Below, piece after piece: positions 43,173 to 51,785 of a stretch of DNA of 64,000 nucleotides; position 1 is the stretch's first letter, and every line of letters starts with the position of its first letter. The notes below the pieces were generated by a model that was given only the letters and a program-made list of their open reading frames with translations, was not told the DNA's origin and searched no databases. The position numbers were made by a program, and so were the translations under genes. This DNA is from Telluribacter roseus (lineage in GTDB: Bacteria; Bacteroidota; Bacteroidia; Cytophagales; Spirosomataceae): contig NZ_JAFEUV020000008.1 of the NCBI RefSeq assembly GCF_017355915.2, forward strand, positions 225,641-289,640, read 5' to 3'.

Positions 43173-44323
43173 AGAGGTAGTAGCATTTCCACAAGCTCAC
43201 GTACACAGCCCTGGCCTCCCTTTGTGGATAGTATGTGAATATTGGGTAAGGCTTTGACCTGAGCTACCGCATCGGCCGGACAAGCCGCAAAGCCTACTCT
43301 TTTTAGCAATTCTATACAATTGATATCATCACCTATATAGGCCACCTCATGGAGCGATATGCCCTCCTTCTCACATATCTCCTGAGCCGCCGCCAGCTTG
43401 CCACCGTCACGCTGGCCCTGATGCAGGTAGTCGGCTTTGATCTTGGTGGCCCGGCGGGTTACTATTTCCGTATTCTCAGAAGTAATAATGCCTGTTCGGA
43501 TACCCGCCTTGCGGAGTAGCTCAAAGCCCATCCCGTCGCGGGTGTTAAATTTCTTGTATTCGTCGCCGTTTTCGGTATAGTACATACCACTGTCCGTTAA
43601 TACTCCGTCTACATCTGTCAGGAACAGGCGCACCTGGGTAGGCTGTGGCTTGAGTACATACGCACGCATCAGGCTCTCGGCGATGGTCCAGTCTACGGGC
43701 TCATCCAGCTCTACGGCCGTGTGCTCGGGCATCTCGTAGATACCTATGCGCCCGCCCAGCCGGTTCTGATGCTCCTTGATTCCCCCTACTGACTGTATGT
43801 AGAAGGCGCCGTTCTCCATCCACCAGCCTTTAAAATCCTGGCGGCGGGGGCGGTTTCGGTAGTCGTAGTTGATAGGAACGCCTTCTTTATTCCAGAAGAA
43901 CCGCCTGGTATGTACACAGGAGACTATCGAATCGTAACCTTCAGATCTGTATTGCGTCAGAGCTTCCTCCAGGTGCTGGCTTTCCAGCAGGGGAGATGTA
44001 GCCTGTACCAGTACCAGAGTATCTTCGGCACTATACTCAGGATGAGCCTCCAGAAACTCAAGCAGCACGCTTTCGGTGGAGGCCGTATCGCTGGCATTGT
44101 CCGGGCTGCGGTGGTAGATCTGTACTTTATCCAGCCCGAGCGCTAGTACTACCGAAGCAACTTCTTCGCAGTCCGTAGCCAGGTATACCACATCCACCTG
44201 CTCGCATTGCTGAAGGGCCGAAAGCGTCCAGTACACGAGGGGCTTCTGGCAAAAACTCTTTATGTTTTTAAAGGGTATTGATTTACTTCCACAGCGAGCC
44301 GGTACGAGTCCAATAGTACTCAT
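43169..44323 (-). CDS. Fused CMP-nonulosonate synthetase and KdsC-type HAD phosphatase
   Basis: 384 residues. The N-terminal half is a cytidylyltransferase: IGLVPARCGSKSIPFKNIKSF (about 3-24), VDVVYLATDCEEVASV, VLVQATSPLLESQHLEEALT. The C-terminal half is a HAD phosphatase of the KdsC type: LFLTDVDGVLTDSGMYY (about 232-248, nucleophile Asp), FNTRDGMGFELLRKAG, ITSENTEIVTRRATKI, YIGDDINCIELL. Free-standing KdsC and NeuA are usual; the fusion would remove the 9- or 8-phosphate and activate the sugar in one protein. Works with the synthase gene just upstream, sharing a 4-bp overlap. Confidence 0.88.
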   Translation of the reverse strand: MSTIGLVPARCGSKSIPFKNIKSFCQKPLVYWTLSALQQCEQVDVVYLATDCEEVASVVLALGLDKVQIYHRSPDNASDTASTESVLLEFLEAHPEYSAEDTLVLVQATSPLLESQHLEEALTQYRSEGYDSIVSCVHTRRFFWNKEGVPINYDYRNRPRRQDFKGWWMENGAFYIQSVGGIKEHQNRLGGRIGIYEMPEHTAVELDEPVDWTIAESLMRAYVLKPQPTQVRLFLTDVDGVLTDSGMYYTENGDEYKKFNTRDGMGFELLRKAGIRTGIITSENTEIVTRRATKIKADYLHQGQRDGGKLAAAQEICEKEGISLHEVAYIGDDINCIELLKRVGFAACPADAVAQVKALPNIHILSTKGGQGCVRELVEMLLPL

Positions 44324-45219
44324 AGGGTGGGACTGGTGGTTTGTTTTCGGTATTTAAGTTTTTCCCGTTGTACCTTCTCGATGTCCAGTATGTCTTCACA
44401 CTTGTAGCTCAGCGCTGTATAGGTAGCCTGCAGGTCCCGCACCAGTTTTTGCAGGCCTGGTACTTCCAGCGAAGCCGCGTGGTCGGTGCCGCGCCAGGTC
44501 CGGTCTTTGGTAAAGTGTCTTTCGATCCAGGTAGCGCCCAGGGTATAGGCGGCTATGTCAATGGCTACTCCCAGGTGATGGCCCGAGAAGCCGATCTCTT
44601 TTACCCGGTGGCCGAAGCGCTCGTACAGCTTGTTGATTTCCAGCAGACATACGTCTTGGAAGGGCACGGGGTACCCCGACGTGCAACTGTATAGTACCAA
44701 CCGGTACCGGGCCTGACCTGATTCTTCAAAGAAGCTTACCAGCGTTTCCAGTTCATCCAGCGTAGTCATGCCCGACGATACGTGTATATCCCCTTCGTAG
44801 GTATCGCGCAACAGGCCCAGCATGGTAAAGTTATTATTACAGGCCGAAGGTACCTTGATAAAGTTGGGCTGGAGCTCTATGATCTCACGGGCCGAGGTCA
44901 CATCCCACACGGAGGTAGAGTAGCCGATCCCGATGGACTCGGCGTACTTTTTTAGATCGGCGTGCTGCTCCTGCGAAAGCTCAAGGTACTCACGATGGGC
45001 ACCGTAGGTGGGGCCATAGGCATTGTGCGGTACCGGATGAGGAGCATTGTACTGCTCTTCCGTCAACAGCTCGCGGGAGTGACGTTTTTGAAACTTGGCG
45101 TAGTCGGCCTTACAGTCTCTGGATAGCTGAATCAACTCCTTTGCAATCTCATACTGTCCCATGTGATTACATCCAATTTCGGATATAACCCGTGGCTTCT
45201 TGTAGTTGAATGAAAACAT
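44320..45219 (-). CDS. NeuB-family nonulosonate (sialic acid-like) synthase without SAF domain
   Basis: 299 residues of the N-acetylneuraminate synthase barrel: SEIGCNHMGQYEIAKELI, ADYAKFQKR, YSTSVWDVTSAREI, KVPSACNNNFTMLGLL, LYSCTSGYPVPF, IGFSGHHLGVAIDIAAYTLGATWIERHFTKDRTWRGTDHAASLE. The antifreeze-like SAF domain that ends most NeuB/PseI enzymes (about 350 residues) is absent. Together with a fused phosphatase and no GlcNAc 2-epimerase gene, this suggests a phosphorylated substrate and a Kdn- or Kdo-like product rather than Neu5Ac. Operon gene. Confidence 0.85.
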   Translation of the reverse strand: MFSFNYKKPRVISEIGCNHMGQYEIAKELIQLSRDCKADYAKFQKRHSRELLTEEQYNAPHPVPHNAYGPTYGAHREYLELSQEQHADLKKYAESIGIGYSTSVWDVTSAREIIELQPNFIKVPSACNNNFTMLGLLRDTYEGDIHVSSGMTTLDELETLVSFFEESGQARYRLVLYSCTSGYPVPFQDVCLLEINKLYERFGHRVKEIGFSGHHLGVAIDIAAYTLGATWIERHFTKDRTWRGTDHAASLEVPGLQKLVRDLQATYTALSYKCEDILDIEKVQREKLKYRKQTTSPTL

Positions 45220-45240
45220 ATCGAGTAGTTTAGCGGTGAG

Positions 45241-47682
45241 CTACTCCTTACGGACACTGAATATATTCTTTATTCTTTTTTTCCAGCCGGGGGAGGGTTT
45301 TGAAAGATAGCCGTTGTCATTGTAAGCGTAGCCGTAGCGATAATGACTATACCCGGACCCGTAGTAAGAGCCGGAAGTAAGGCTACTGTACAGATTATCA
45401 GGGTAAAAGTCGTTTACGACTACTTTTACATCTTTGATATCATATTCTTCGGACAACTGCGCCGGCAGGCGGTACGCCTCCTTCTCGGAGTAGAGCCACC
45501 TGATTATAAACAAAATATGATCGCTTTGGTTTAAAAGTGGCACATTATCGGCTACCAGGCCTACCGGTGCGGTGTCAAGAAGCACAAAGTCGTAGTGGGT
45601 GCGGCAGTAAGCCAGTAGATCCTCAAACACAGGCTTTTGTAGTAGTTCGGCCGGGTTAAAAGGAGCCGGTCCGGCGGGTATATAATCGAGGTTAGGGATG
45701 GTAGAGGCATAGATAAATTTATCATAATCACAGCTCTCTTCCTGCAGCAGATTACTCAGGCCGTACCGGTTGTGCTCATCAAAGAACAGATGCAGGCGCG
45801 ACTTCCGCAGGTCACCTCCAATAACTATTACCTTCCGGCCTATCTTATTGAGCGAAAGGGCCAGGTTGACCGTGACAAATGATTTTCCCTCACCAGACTT
45901 TTCGGAGGTGATCAGGATCTGCTTGCCGGACTCTTTCTTTTCCACCAGTTGACTTTTTGAAAAGCTCAACCGCGTACGTAGTGCACTGATGGACTCAGTA
46001 AATACGCTACGATCGGAGAGGAACTGGTTAAGGTCACGGCTACTGTTGGTCACTTTACCCGGAAAATGGTGGATAATGCCCAGCAGGCTTACACGCGGAT
46101 GCTTATCAATCTGCGCCATATCCGTAAAGGTGTGATTGAAGTAGCGGGTAGCCAATACCGAACCTAGTCCCAACCCTAAGCCCAGAAACAGGGACAGTGC
46201 TATGATCTGCAGGGGCTTAGGCGAAACCTTATCCAGGTCAGGCTGCGTAACTACCTGAAAGGAAGGTAACATACCCGCCCGCACAATGGACGATTCTATC
46301 TCCTTGTTCAGCAGCAGGGAGTAGATGTTTTTGTTAACCTCAAAATTGCTCTGCAGATAAATGTAGTTCTTTTCCAGCGCCGGAATCTGGTTGAACCTTC
46401 TCCTGAAAACTGCTATATTATTATCCAGAATGCGGATGGTACCATTGTTCTTCTGCTTCTGCAGGCGTATGTTGTCCAGGATCTGACTACGGTATTTGTT
46501 GAGCTCCTCGTCCAGGTTCCGAACGGTAGAAGAGTTGGGGCTGTACTTCACCAGCAGTTCCTTACGCTGTGTAATCAACGTATTAAAGCGTTCGAGCAGG
46601 TTGACGAGTACAGCATCCGTTGTACCATCCAGCCCTACCGAGAGGTAGTCTACATGTTCAAAGGTACTGCCCAGGTTGCTTTCGAGCATGTTGATATAGG
46701 CCTTTTGGATCTCGAGCTCATTCTTGCGCTGTTCCAGTTCCCGTACCTTGGAGGTGATTTCGGTGGCTGAGTTACTTATATCAAGTACCTGATTGCGCTG
46801 CTTGAATAGTTCGAGCTCGCGGGCGGCTTCCTTGAGCGAGGCCGAATAGATATCCACCTGATCATTGATAAAGCGGATAGTCAGGTCCGATGACTGTTGC
46901 TTTTGCTTCAGATCAAATTCCCGGTAAGCCTCCAGTAGTTGATCCAGAAAATCCTTGGTAAAAGCAGGATTATGATAACGGAAAGAAAGAGCCATTACGG
47001 GCATATCCTGCTCTACTTCGTCCATATCAATACGACTGACGAAGCTATTAACTAAACGTACCGGATCATTAAACACAAATTCATAAATATATCCCTCGGT
47101 GTTTGGAGCTATTGTCTTTACCCGGAATACCAAGCCCCGTAGCGATACCAACGAACGCTCCACCAGCCGGATAGGTACCTCGCTGGTTTGGGTTTGGTAG
47201 GTGAGGGAGAGGTCATCTTCCAGTACGAAAGTACCATGCTCGTACAATTCGCGGTCGTAGCTGATGACTTCCAGGTCCAGTGGTCGGTTGGGGTATACGT
47301 CGATACGTCGCAGGTCCTTCAATCGGTAGAAGGTAAAGGGATTGTTCAGCTTCGTGATGGCATTCTGGACTACCTCCTGTGACTTGACATTGTACTTTTC
47401 GGTTAGGTAGTCGGTATTACCGGAGTTAAACAGGTAGGTAGTTTGTGAATTGGCAAAATCATCGAGTTGCGAACGCTTCTCCAGGTACTTAATCGTAACG
47501 GAGCCAACGTACTGGGGAGTAGCCAGTTTGAGATATATAAAGCAGAGAATACTCGTAAGAAGAAGCGCCCCCACAATCCAGTACCAGCGACTGGCCAGGA
47601 CCTTCATCAGTTTCTGAAAGTCAAGCGAGTCGGAATGGCTTAGTAGCTGCTCAAAAAAGACGCTGTCATTATCGTTCTTCAT
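45241..47682 (-). CDS. wzc: Polysaccharide co-polymerase/BY-kinase (Wzc type)
   Basis: 813 residues. Wzz domain with two helices (WYWIVGALLLTSILCFIYL, about 32-50, and QIIALSLFLGLGLGLGSVLA, about 490-510), a coiled-coil periplasmic region between them, then the BY-kinase domain: Walker A ITSEKSGEGKSFVTVNLALSL, Walker A' VIGGDLRKSRLH and Walker B DFVLLDTAPVGLV. A tyrosine-rich tail (YGSGYSHYRYGYAYNDNGY) is the autophosphorylation cluster. Regulates chain length and export with the PHP phosphatase gene just upstream (4-bp overlap). Confidence 0.95.
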   Translation of the reverse strand: MKNDNDSVFFEQLLSHSDSLDFQKLMKVLASRWYWIVGALLLTSILCFIYLKLATPQYVGSVTIKYLEKRSQLDDFANSQTTYLFNSGNTDYLTEKYNVKSQEVVQNAITKLNNPFTFYRLKDLRRIDVYPNRPLDLEVISYDRELYEHGTFVLEDDLSLTYQTQTSEVPIRLVERSLVSLRGLVFRVKTIAPNTEGYIYEFVFNDPVRLVNSFVSRIDMDEVEQDMPVMALSFRYHNPAFTKDFLDQLLEAYREFDLKQKQQSSDLTIRFINDQVDIYSASLKEAARELELFKQRNQVLDISNSATEITSKVRELEQRKNELEIQKAYINMLESNLGSTFEHVDYLSVGLDGTTDAVLVNLLERFNTLITQRKELLVKYSPNSSTVRNLDEELNKYRSQILDNIRLQKQKNNGTIRILDNNIAVFRRRFNQIPALEKNYIYLQSNFEVNKNIYSLLLNKEIESSIVRAGMLPSFQVVTQPDLDKVSPKPLQIIALSLFLGLGLGLGSVLATRYFNHTFTDMAQIDKHPRVSLLGIIHHFPGKVTNSSRDLNQFLSDRSVFTESISALRTRLSFSKSQLVEKKESGKQILITSEKSGEGKSFVTVNLALSLNKIGRKVIVIGGDLRKSRLHLFFDEHNRYGLSNLLQEESCDYDKFIYASTIPNLDYIPAGPAPFNPAELLQKPVFEDLLAYCRTHYDFVLLDTAPVGLVADNVPLLNQSDHILFIIRWLYSEKEAYRLPAQLSEEYDIKDVKVVVNDFYPDNLYSSLTSGSYYGSGYSHYRYGYAYNDNGYLSKPSPGWKKRIKNIFSVRKE

Positions 47683-48410
47683 GCTTTATCAGCTAGTAGT
47701 ATGGTGTGGTTCAGTAAGGGCAGATCGCCCAGCAGCTGAATGGAGGGGTTCTGTAAGGCCCGGTGTATGTAGCGGTACTGAGCCGCCTGGTGCAGATCTG
47801 ACCCTACTGCACCTACCCAGCCTTGCTGAATCAGTTTTTCGGCAAGGGCTTGCTCAGCCGGCCCGTACAGCCCGCCCAGCGACAGCAGATTTATCTGAAA
47901 TATAACATTCATTTCGTAGAGTTCGGCATACCGCTGCGGGCGGTGATGCCAGGGGCGGTACCGCTCCGGATGGGCTAGTACCGGCTTCCAGCCTCTGTCA
48001 ATCATGGCTCTCAGGATATCGATGAAGTAAGGCTGCTCCGAACGCATGGATGTTTCGACCAGCACGTAGCGGTCAAAGAGGGGGAGTAGCTCATCCGTCT
48101 CAATCAGGGCCATCAGGTAATCATCCGCGTAGTACTCAGCCGCATAGGTAAGCTCCAGATCAGGCCAGCGTTGAGCAGCCACGGACTGAAGCTTGGTATA
48201 AGCTTCCTTGATAGTGTCGGCTGTATTGGGAAAGAAATCAGAGCGAATATGGGGAGTAGCTACGATCCGACGGATTCCGGCCTTATAATGCAGCTCCAGT
48301 AAGGCTAGGCTATCGTCCATAGTAGCGGCTCCGTCATCAATAGCGGGTAGCACATGGATGTGTATGTCACTTCCGATTGTGGCCAATAATTCATCAGGAG
48401 AGGAGTGCAT
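47679..48410 (-). CDS. PHP-type tyrosine-protein phosphatase (CpsB/YwqE family)
   Basis: 243 residues. Metal sites typical of the family: DIHIHVLPAIDDGAATMDDSLALL (about 16-39), ATPHIRSDFFPNT, VLVETSMRSEQPYFIDIL, LAHPERYRPW and the final GSDLHQAAQYR. It dephosphorylates the tyrosine cluster of the BY-kinase encoded next in the operon. Cytoplasmic. Preceded by the export lipoprotein gene. Confidence 0.92.
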   Translation of the reverse strand: MHSSPDELLATIGSDIHIHVLPAIDDGAATMDDSLALLELHYKAGIRRIVATPHIRSDFFPNTADTIKEAYTKLQSVAAQRWPDLELTYAAEYYADDYLMALIETDELLPLFDRYVLVETSMRSEQPYFIDILRAMIDRGWKPVLAHPERYRPWHHRPQRYAELYEMNVIFQINLLSLGGLYGPAEQALAEKLIQQGWVGAVGSDLHQAAQYRYIHRALQNPSIQLLGDLPLLNHTILLADKA

Positions 48411-48433
48411 AGGAACGAATGGCTGTGGAATTT

Positions 48434-49195
48434 CTAACGATTGGCTAGGTTCAATACCAGTACTGCCAGGTTCAGAGCTACCAGCAGTGGCTGTACTAAG
48501 GTCAGATTACGCTGGAACTTGACCGTACGCAGGTTTTCGCGGGAAGGAGGTACATAGACAATATCGTTATCATAAATATACTGATTTACAATAAGCGGAT
48601 TACCTAACTGCTGAAAATCATACTCCACCGTTTGTTGGTGATCTCCCTCACCTCGTATAATCTGTATCGTATTGCCAGCTTCGTTGTAGCGGATACCGCC
48701 GGCTTTTGCCAGTACCTCACCCAGCGATTGATACTCTTTTTCTAACGGAATCAGACCCTGATTATTGACTGCACCGAGCACTTTTACACGCAGGTTGGTA
48801 ATCTCTACTTCGAAGAGCGGATCACGTACTACGTCGCGGTACAGTACCGACAGCGTATCAGCTATCTGCTTGCGGGTAAGCCCTTCTACCTTCAGTGTAC
48901 CAATCTCTGGCATGCTTACCAGTCCATCCGAGCTCACTGATACCGCAAATCCTCCTTCGCTTCTGCCCCCCGCGGGAGTACTTTTCATCAGGGCCGGGTC
49001 CGGAAACAGGTCTGTAAGCCAGTTCAGGTTGCGGATGCGAAGCCGGTCGCCGGGCTTGATCAGGTAAGCGCCTTTATTGACCGTAAGGGACGGTGGTGTA
49101 AGCTGTTGGGAAGTGATCCGGGGAGCCACCTGCTGAGTACGGCAGGCACTCAGCAGAAGCAGCGCCAGAATCACTCCACCCACGCTTTTTATCAT
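48434..49195 (-). CDS. wza: Polysaccharide export lipoprotein (Wza-like, Poly_export domain)
   Basis: 253 residues with a lipobox (LLLLSACRT, Cys about 18). Poly_export motif YLIKPGDRLRIRNLNW, VSSDGLVSMPEIGTLKVEGLT, VLGAVNNQGLIPLEKEYQSLGEVLAKAGGI (SLBB). It ends in a hydrophobic helix LLVALNLAVLVLNL. It forms the outer-membrane pore for the glycan in characterised systems. Shorter than E. coli Wza (about 380), as usual in Bacteroidota. Confidence 0.93.
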   Translation of the reverse strand: MIKSVGGVILALLLLSACRTQQVAPRITSQQLTPPSLTVNKGAYLIKPGDRLRIRNLNWLTDLFPDPALMKSTPAGGRSEGGFAVSVSSDGLVSMPEIGTLKVEGLTRKQIADTLSVLYRDVVRDPLFEVEITNLRVKVLGAVNNQGLIPLEKEYQSLGEVLAKAGGIRYNEAGNTIQIIRGEGDHQQTVEYDFQQLGNPLIVNQYIYDNDIVYVPPSRENLRTVKFQRNLTLVQPLLVALNLAVLVLNLANR

Positions 49196-49210
49196 GTTGC
49201 TCAGTTTTGA

Positions 49211-50317
49211 TTATTCACCAAAATGCACTTTTACTTTTTTCAACGCTGAGCCTATCACCTGATGCATATCATAGTAGCGGTATTCGGCCAGCCTACCTCC
49301 GAAGATCACATTTTGCTCCTGCTCAGCCAGGGATTTGTACTGCCGGAAAAGCTGATCATTCTTGTCGTCATTGATGGGGTAGTAAGGCTCAGCACCCGGA
49401 GTCCACTCCTGCGGATATTCGCGCGTGACTACGGTCTTGGGCTGCGTTCCAAACTCAAAATGCTTGTGCTCAATGATGCGTGTATAGGGCGTTTCGGAGT
49501 CAGTATAGTTAACTACGGCGTTGCCCTGATAGTTATCAGTATTTAGTAATTCGTCGTCAAAACGCAGGCTGCGGTACTCCAGCGCACCAAAGCGGAAGTC
49601 AAAGTACTCGTCTATCTTACCTGTATATACTACAGTATCAGCCAGCTCGGCCAGCTCCTGTCTATTGGCAAAGAAATCTACCCCTAAGCGTACTTCAGAG
49701 CCTTCCAGCAGCCCCTCGCTCAGCTTATTGTAGCCCCCGATGGGTATACCCTGGTAGCGATCGTTGAAGTAGTTGTTATCAAAAGTAAAGCGTACCGGCA
49801 AACGCTTGATGATAAAAGCCGGCAGCTCGGTAGCTTTACGTCCCCATTGCTTTTCGGTATAGGCTTTGATGAGCTTCTCGTACATATCTACCCCCACCAG
49901 CGAAATTGCCTGCTCCTCGAGGTTCTGGGGCTCTTTGATACCAGCCTGCTCTACCTGCTCGGCTATCTTGGCCTTGGCTTCTTCCGGCGTTTTTACCTTC
50001 CACAACTGGTAGAACGTATTCATGTTGAAGGGGAGGTTGTACAGCTCGCCGTTGTAGTTGGCTACTGGGGAGTTGGTATACCGGTTAAATTCTACAAAGG
50101 AGTTGACGTAATCCCAGATCTCTTTGTCGTTGGTATGGAATATATGTGCCCCGTACTTATGTACGTTAATTCCTTCCACATTTTCACAATACGTGTTGCC
50201 GCCAATATGGTTGCGACGATCTATAACCAAGCATTTTTTACCCCTCTTGGTAGCTTCGTGGGCAAATACACACCCCCAAAGTCCGGCTCCCACTACCAGA
50301 TAGTCGAATTCTTTCAT
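49211..50317 (-). CDS. glf: UDP-galactopyranose mutase
   Basis: 368 residues. FAD motif LVVGAGLWGCVFAHEATKRGKKCLVIDRRNHIGGN, YGAHIFHTND, GIPIGGYNKL, and the terminal IFGGRLAEYRYYDMHQVIGSAL. Converts UDP-galactopyranose to UDP-galactofuranose, so the glycan probably contains galactofuranose. Cytoplasmic flavoenzyme. Located between the sugar dehydrogenase and the export lipoprotein genes. Confidence 0.97.
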   Translation of the reverse strand: MKEFDYLVVGAGLWGCVFAHEATKRGKKCLVIDRRNHIGGNTYCENVEGINVHKYGAHIFHTNDKEIWDYVNSFVEFNRYTNSPVANYNGELYNLPFNMNTFYQLWKVKTPEEAKAKIAEQVEQAGIKEPQNLEEQAISLVGVDMYEKLIKAYTEKQWGRKATELPAFIIKRLPVRFTFDNNYFNDRYQGIPIGGYNKLSEGLLEGSEVRLGVDFFANRQELAELADTVVYTGKIDEYFDFRFGALEYRSLRFDDELLNTDNYQGNAVVNYTDSETPYTRIIEHKHFEFGTQPKTVVTREYPQEWTPGAEPYYPINDDKNDQLFRQYKSLAEQEQNVIFGGRLAEYRYYDMHQVIGSALKKVKVHFGE

Positions 50318-50368
50318 AAATGTAGTTAAATGTTAAGTATAAGGTTTCAGGCTAATTATCAGTGAAAG

Positions 50369-51700
50369 TTACAGACGCCAGTACATAAGGTGCTGGTTCT
50401 GTTCAGGATATAGTCCTTTCAGATCCATCAGGATGGCGTCGGGTTGACAAATCGCTTTAAAATATTCACTGCCAAGATCACGGTACTCATCATGAGCTAC
50501 GGCCACAATGACTGCATCATAGCGGTTAGATGGACTGTCTACTAAAGTCAGGTTATACTCGTGAGCTACTTCATTGGGCGAAGCATGTGGATCGACGATA
50601 TGAACATGAACGGAGTACTGCATCAGTTCCTTAACCAGATCCGCTACCTTAGAGTTACGAATATCGGCTACATTTTCTTTAAAAGTGATTCCCATGACCA
50701 ATACCCGTACGCTCTGCGGGCTCTTATTCTTCTGTATGAGCATCTGCACCAGCTTCTTGGCGACAAAGGCCGGCATAGTATCATTGACGCGCCGGCCGCT
50801 GTTAATCACCTGCGGATCGTAGCCCAGTTGTTTTGATTTGTGAAGCAGGTAGTAAGGGTCTACCCCGATGCAGTGCCCGCCTACGAGGCCGGGGTAGAAC
50901 TTCAGGAAGTTCCATTTGGTGCCCGCTGCTTTGATCACTTCCTGCGTATCGATACCCATCCGGTCAAAGATGATAGCCAGCTCATTCATCAGCGAAATAT
51001 TCAGATCGCGCTGCGTATTTTCGATAACTTTGGCGGCTTCGGCTACTTTGATGGTGGGCGCCTTATAAATACCGGCGGTAATTATACTACCGTATACGGC
51101 GGCGATCTCTTCCAGGGCTTCGGCATCACTACCCGAAACAATCTTCAGAATATCGGGGAGAGCCCGGTTTTTATCGCCCGGGTTGATGCGTTCGGGTGAG
51201 TACCCAATCTTGAAGTGTTGGCCTACCTTCAGGCCGGAGTGCTCCTCCAGGAGCGGCAGGCAATCATCTTCGGTGCAGCCCGGGTATACGGTGGATTCGA
51301 ATATGACATAGTCGCCCTCTTTGAGAGCCCTTCCTACCAGCTCGGATGCCTTTTGCAGGGGTTTCAGATCCGGCACTTTGTAAGAGTCGACCGGGGTAGG
51401 CACGGCCACTACGAAGAAATGGGCCTGCAGTAAATCGTCGGCGTTGCTGGTAAAGAAGATATCTTTTTCCTGAAAGTCTTCAGGGGTTATCTCACGAGAG
51501 GGATCAACTCCCTGGCGCATCTTCTCGACCCGATCAGCGTTGATATCAAAACCAATAACACTAAACTTTTTGGCAAATTCCAGGGCAATGGGAAGTCCCA
51601 CATATCCCAGCCCGATGACAGCTATTCTTTTTTCTTTGGCAAGTAGTAAGTCGTACACAGGATTTAGGCTTAGGCAGCTATGCTCCCTGGTAGGGTACAT
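50369..51700 (-). CDS. UDP-HexNAc 6-dehydrogenase (WbpO/TviB type)
   Basis: 443 residues of the UDP-sugar dehydrogenase family: IAVIGLGYVGLPIALEFAKKFSVIGFDINADRVEKM (about 25-60), VAVPTPVDSYKVPDLKPL, STVYPGCTEDDC, GYSPERINPGDKNRALPDILKIVSG, and FYPGLVGGHCIGVDPYYL with the catalytic Cys. The WbpO/TviB-type pattern points to UDP-N-acetylglucosamine or -galactosamine oxidised to the uronic acid. First gene of the operon; no good promoter is visible directly upstream, and the start is uncertain. Confidence 0.93.
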   Translation of the reverse strand: MYPTREHSCLSLNPVYDLLLAKEKRIAVIGLGYVGLPIALEFAKKFSVIGFDINADRVEKMRQGVDPSREITPEDFQEKDIFFTSNADDLLQAHFFVVAVPTPVDSYKVPDLKPLQKASELVGRALKEGDYVIFESTVYPGCTEDDCLPLLEEHSGLKVGQHFKIGYSPERINPGDKNRALPDILKIVSGSDAEALEEIAAVYGSIITAGIYKAPTIKVAEAAKVIENTQRDLNISLMNELAIIFDRMGIDTQEVIKAAGTKWNFLKFYPGLVGGHCIGVDPYYLLHKSKQLGYDPQVINSGRRVNDTMPAFVAKKLVQMLIQKNKSPQSVRVLVMGITFKENVADIRNSKVADLVKELMQYSVHVHIVDPHASPNEVAHEYNLTLVDSPSNRYDAVIVAVAHDEYRDLGSEYFKAICQPDAILMDLKGLYPEQNQHLMYWRL

Positions 51701-51727
51701 AGCCTTGATCTTTTAATGGAGTGACTG

Positions 51728-51759
51728 AAAAAAGGCTCCCTTGGGGGGGAGCCTTTTTT
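51728..51759. terminator. Terminator after ompA, bidirectional
   Basis: AAAAAAGGCTCCC pairs perfectly with GGGAGCCTTTTTT around a 6-nt loop. It lies 26 bp after the ompA stop on the minus strand and separates it from the polysaccharide operon. Confidence 0.9.
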
Positions 51760-51785
51760 GTTTTAATATATTTCTGAGCTCTGCA

